In this document: one piece after another, positions 5,335-5,894 of the stretch | Position numbering within the stretch: position 1 is the first letter of the stretch | Layout: the number at the start of each line of letters is the position of its first letter | Origin: Selenomonadaceae bacterium | Lineage (GTDB): Bacteria > Bacillota > Negativicutes > Selenomonadales > Selenomonadaceae | Assembly (NCBI GenBank): GCA_016280345.1 | Contig: JAEEGN010000009.1 | Span: 1 to 5,894 of the forward strand | DNA length: 5,894 bases | Direction: 5' to 3' | Notes under the pieces: model-generated | What the model saw: the letters and a program-made list of their open reading frames with translations, nothing else | Databases searched by the model: none | Told to the model about the DNA's origin: nothing | Translations under genes and position numbers: made by a program

Positions 5335-5894
5335 GTGCCCAGTTTTTACTATACGGCCAGAGATGCCCAGGGGACGTTGCGCCAGGATACGATTACGGCG
5401 CCTACGGAAAAGGACGCGGCGGCGGCGGTCCTCCAGCAGGGGCTTTTCCTGGTCCGGCTGCGAACGCCTTCGGCCTGGGACCATATCCGTCAGTTCCTGC
5501 GGAGCCGGATGGCCCGTCACGACCGGATGATCTTTTTCCGTCAGCTTTCCGTGATGGTGCAGGCGGGCATGACGCTCAGCGAAAGCCTGAAGGTCCTGTC
5601 GGAGCAGGAAGCGGCGCCGCCGCTGAAGCGGATAGCGCGGGCGCTTTACGCGCGGGTGCAGGGAGGAAGCTCGCTTTCTGAGGCCATGAAGCGACAGGAC
5701 GGCGTTTTCCCGCGCCTGGCGGTATATCTGGTAAGCATGGGCGAGATCAGCGGCAACCTGGACATCGTCTTGGGACAGCTGGCGGACCACCTGGAGGAGC
5801 AGTACGTTTCCCGGACGAAGCTGATTACGCTGATGCTCTATCCGATGGTCCTCCTGACCGCGGTCGTCGTGGCGGCGGTGTTTCTGGTCGTTTA
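5335..5894 (+). CDS. pilC: PilC/GspF-family type IV pilus inner-membrane platform protein, 5' part
   Basis: The gene runs off the right edge. About 186 codons are visible, a little under half of a typical 400-residue PilC. PilC/GspF is the polytopic inner-membrane platform on which the extension and retraction ATPases act. The N-terminus has the family-typical pattern FYYTARDAQGT (4-14) followed by an A-A-A-A-V-L-x-x-G-L-F-L-V helix-strand (28-40). The first T2SSF domain follows from about 66, with FFRQLSVMVQAGMTLSESL (67-85) and VYLVSMGEISGNLD (130-143). A hydrophobic stretch at about 163-186, containing the usual Y-P (169-170), is the first transmembrane segment and is cut by the edge. The start is GTG at 5335, preceded by AGGAG. 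It follows pilT by 17 nt, in the common pilB-pilT-pilC order. Pilins and a prepilin peptidase would be expected to the right. Confidence 0.93.
   Translation, partial: MPSFYYTARDAQGTLRQDTITAPTEKDAAAAVLQQGLFLVRLRTPSAWDHIRQFLRSRMARHDRMIFFRQLSVMVQAGMTLSESLKVLSEQEAAPPLKRIARALYARVQGGSSLSEAMKRQDGVFPRLAVYLVSMGEISGNLDIVLGQLADHLEEQYVSRTKLITLMLYPMVLLTAVVVAAVFLVV

Overview
The window looks like chromosomal core DNA from a GC-rich bacterium that makes type IV pili. The protein-coding part (601 to the right end) is strongly GC-rich, uses TTG and GTG as well as ATG starts, and has clear Shine-Dalgarno sequences. The Firmicute-style ComM/YifB N-terminus next to type IV pilus genes, including a PilT retraction ATPase, suggests a diderm Firmicute of the Negativicutes (Selenomonas, Megasphaera or Dialister-like). 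That placement is inference from family resemblance and composition; no phylogeny could be run.

Layout. Positions 1-174 hold the start of a possible leftward gene of unknown function (58 codons, cut by the left edge). This stretch has about 50% GC by hand count, and a second leftward promoter-like sequence lies inside it. Positions 175-600 are a non-coding or regulatory stretch with a rightward sigma-70-type promoter at 381-409, followed by a leader of about 185 nt. From 601 rightward there is one compact same-strand cluster: comM/yifB (601-2133), aroE (2148-2999), a short PilB/GspE-type ATPase (3019-4296), a PilT-type ATPase (4283-5317) and the first ~186 codons of a PilC/GspF inner-membrane platform protein (5335 to the right edge). 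Gaps are 14-19 nt, with one 14-nt overlap, and no terminator-like hairpin was seen between genes, so they are probably co-transcribed.

How the genes fit together. PilB-type and PilT-type hexameric motors drive pilus extension and retraction and act on the PilC platform. ComM/YifB is a DNA branch-migration helicase that, in transformable species, helps integrate imported DNA. Finding it upstream of a type IV pilus cassette fits a DNA uptake and recombination role. aroE (shikimate pathway) is a housekeeping gene lodged between them.

The most notable points are the ComM-pilus linkage, a PilB-type ATPase that lacks the usual N-terminal domain and has altered motor motifs (F245, R270), a possible overlapping leader ORF at the yifB start, and the unresolved leftward gene and promoter at the left edge. 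I saw no clearly novel system, CRISPR array, mobile element or RNA gene.
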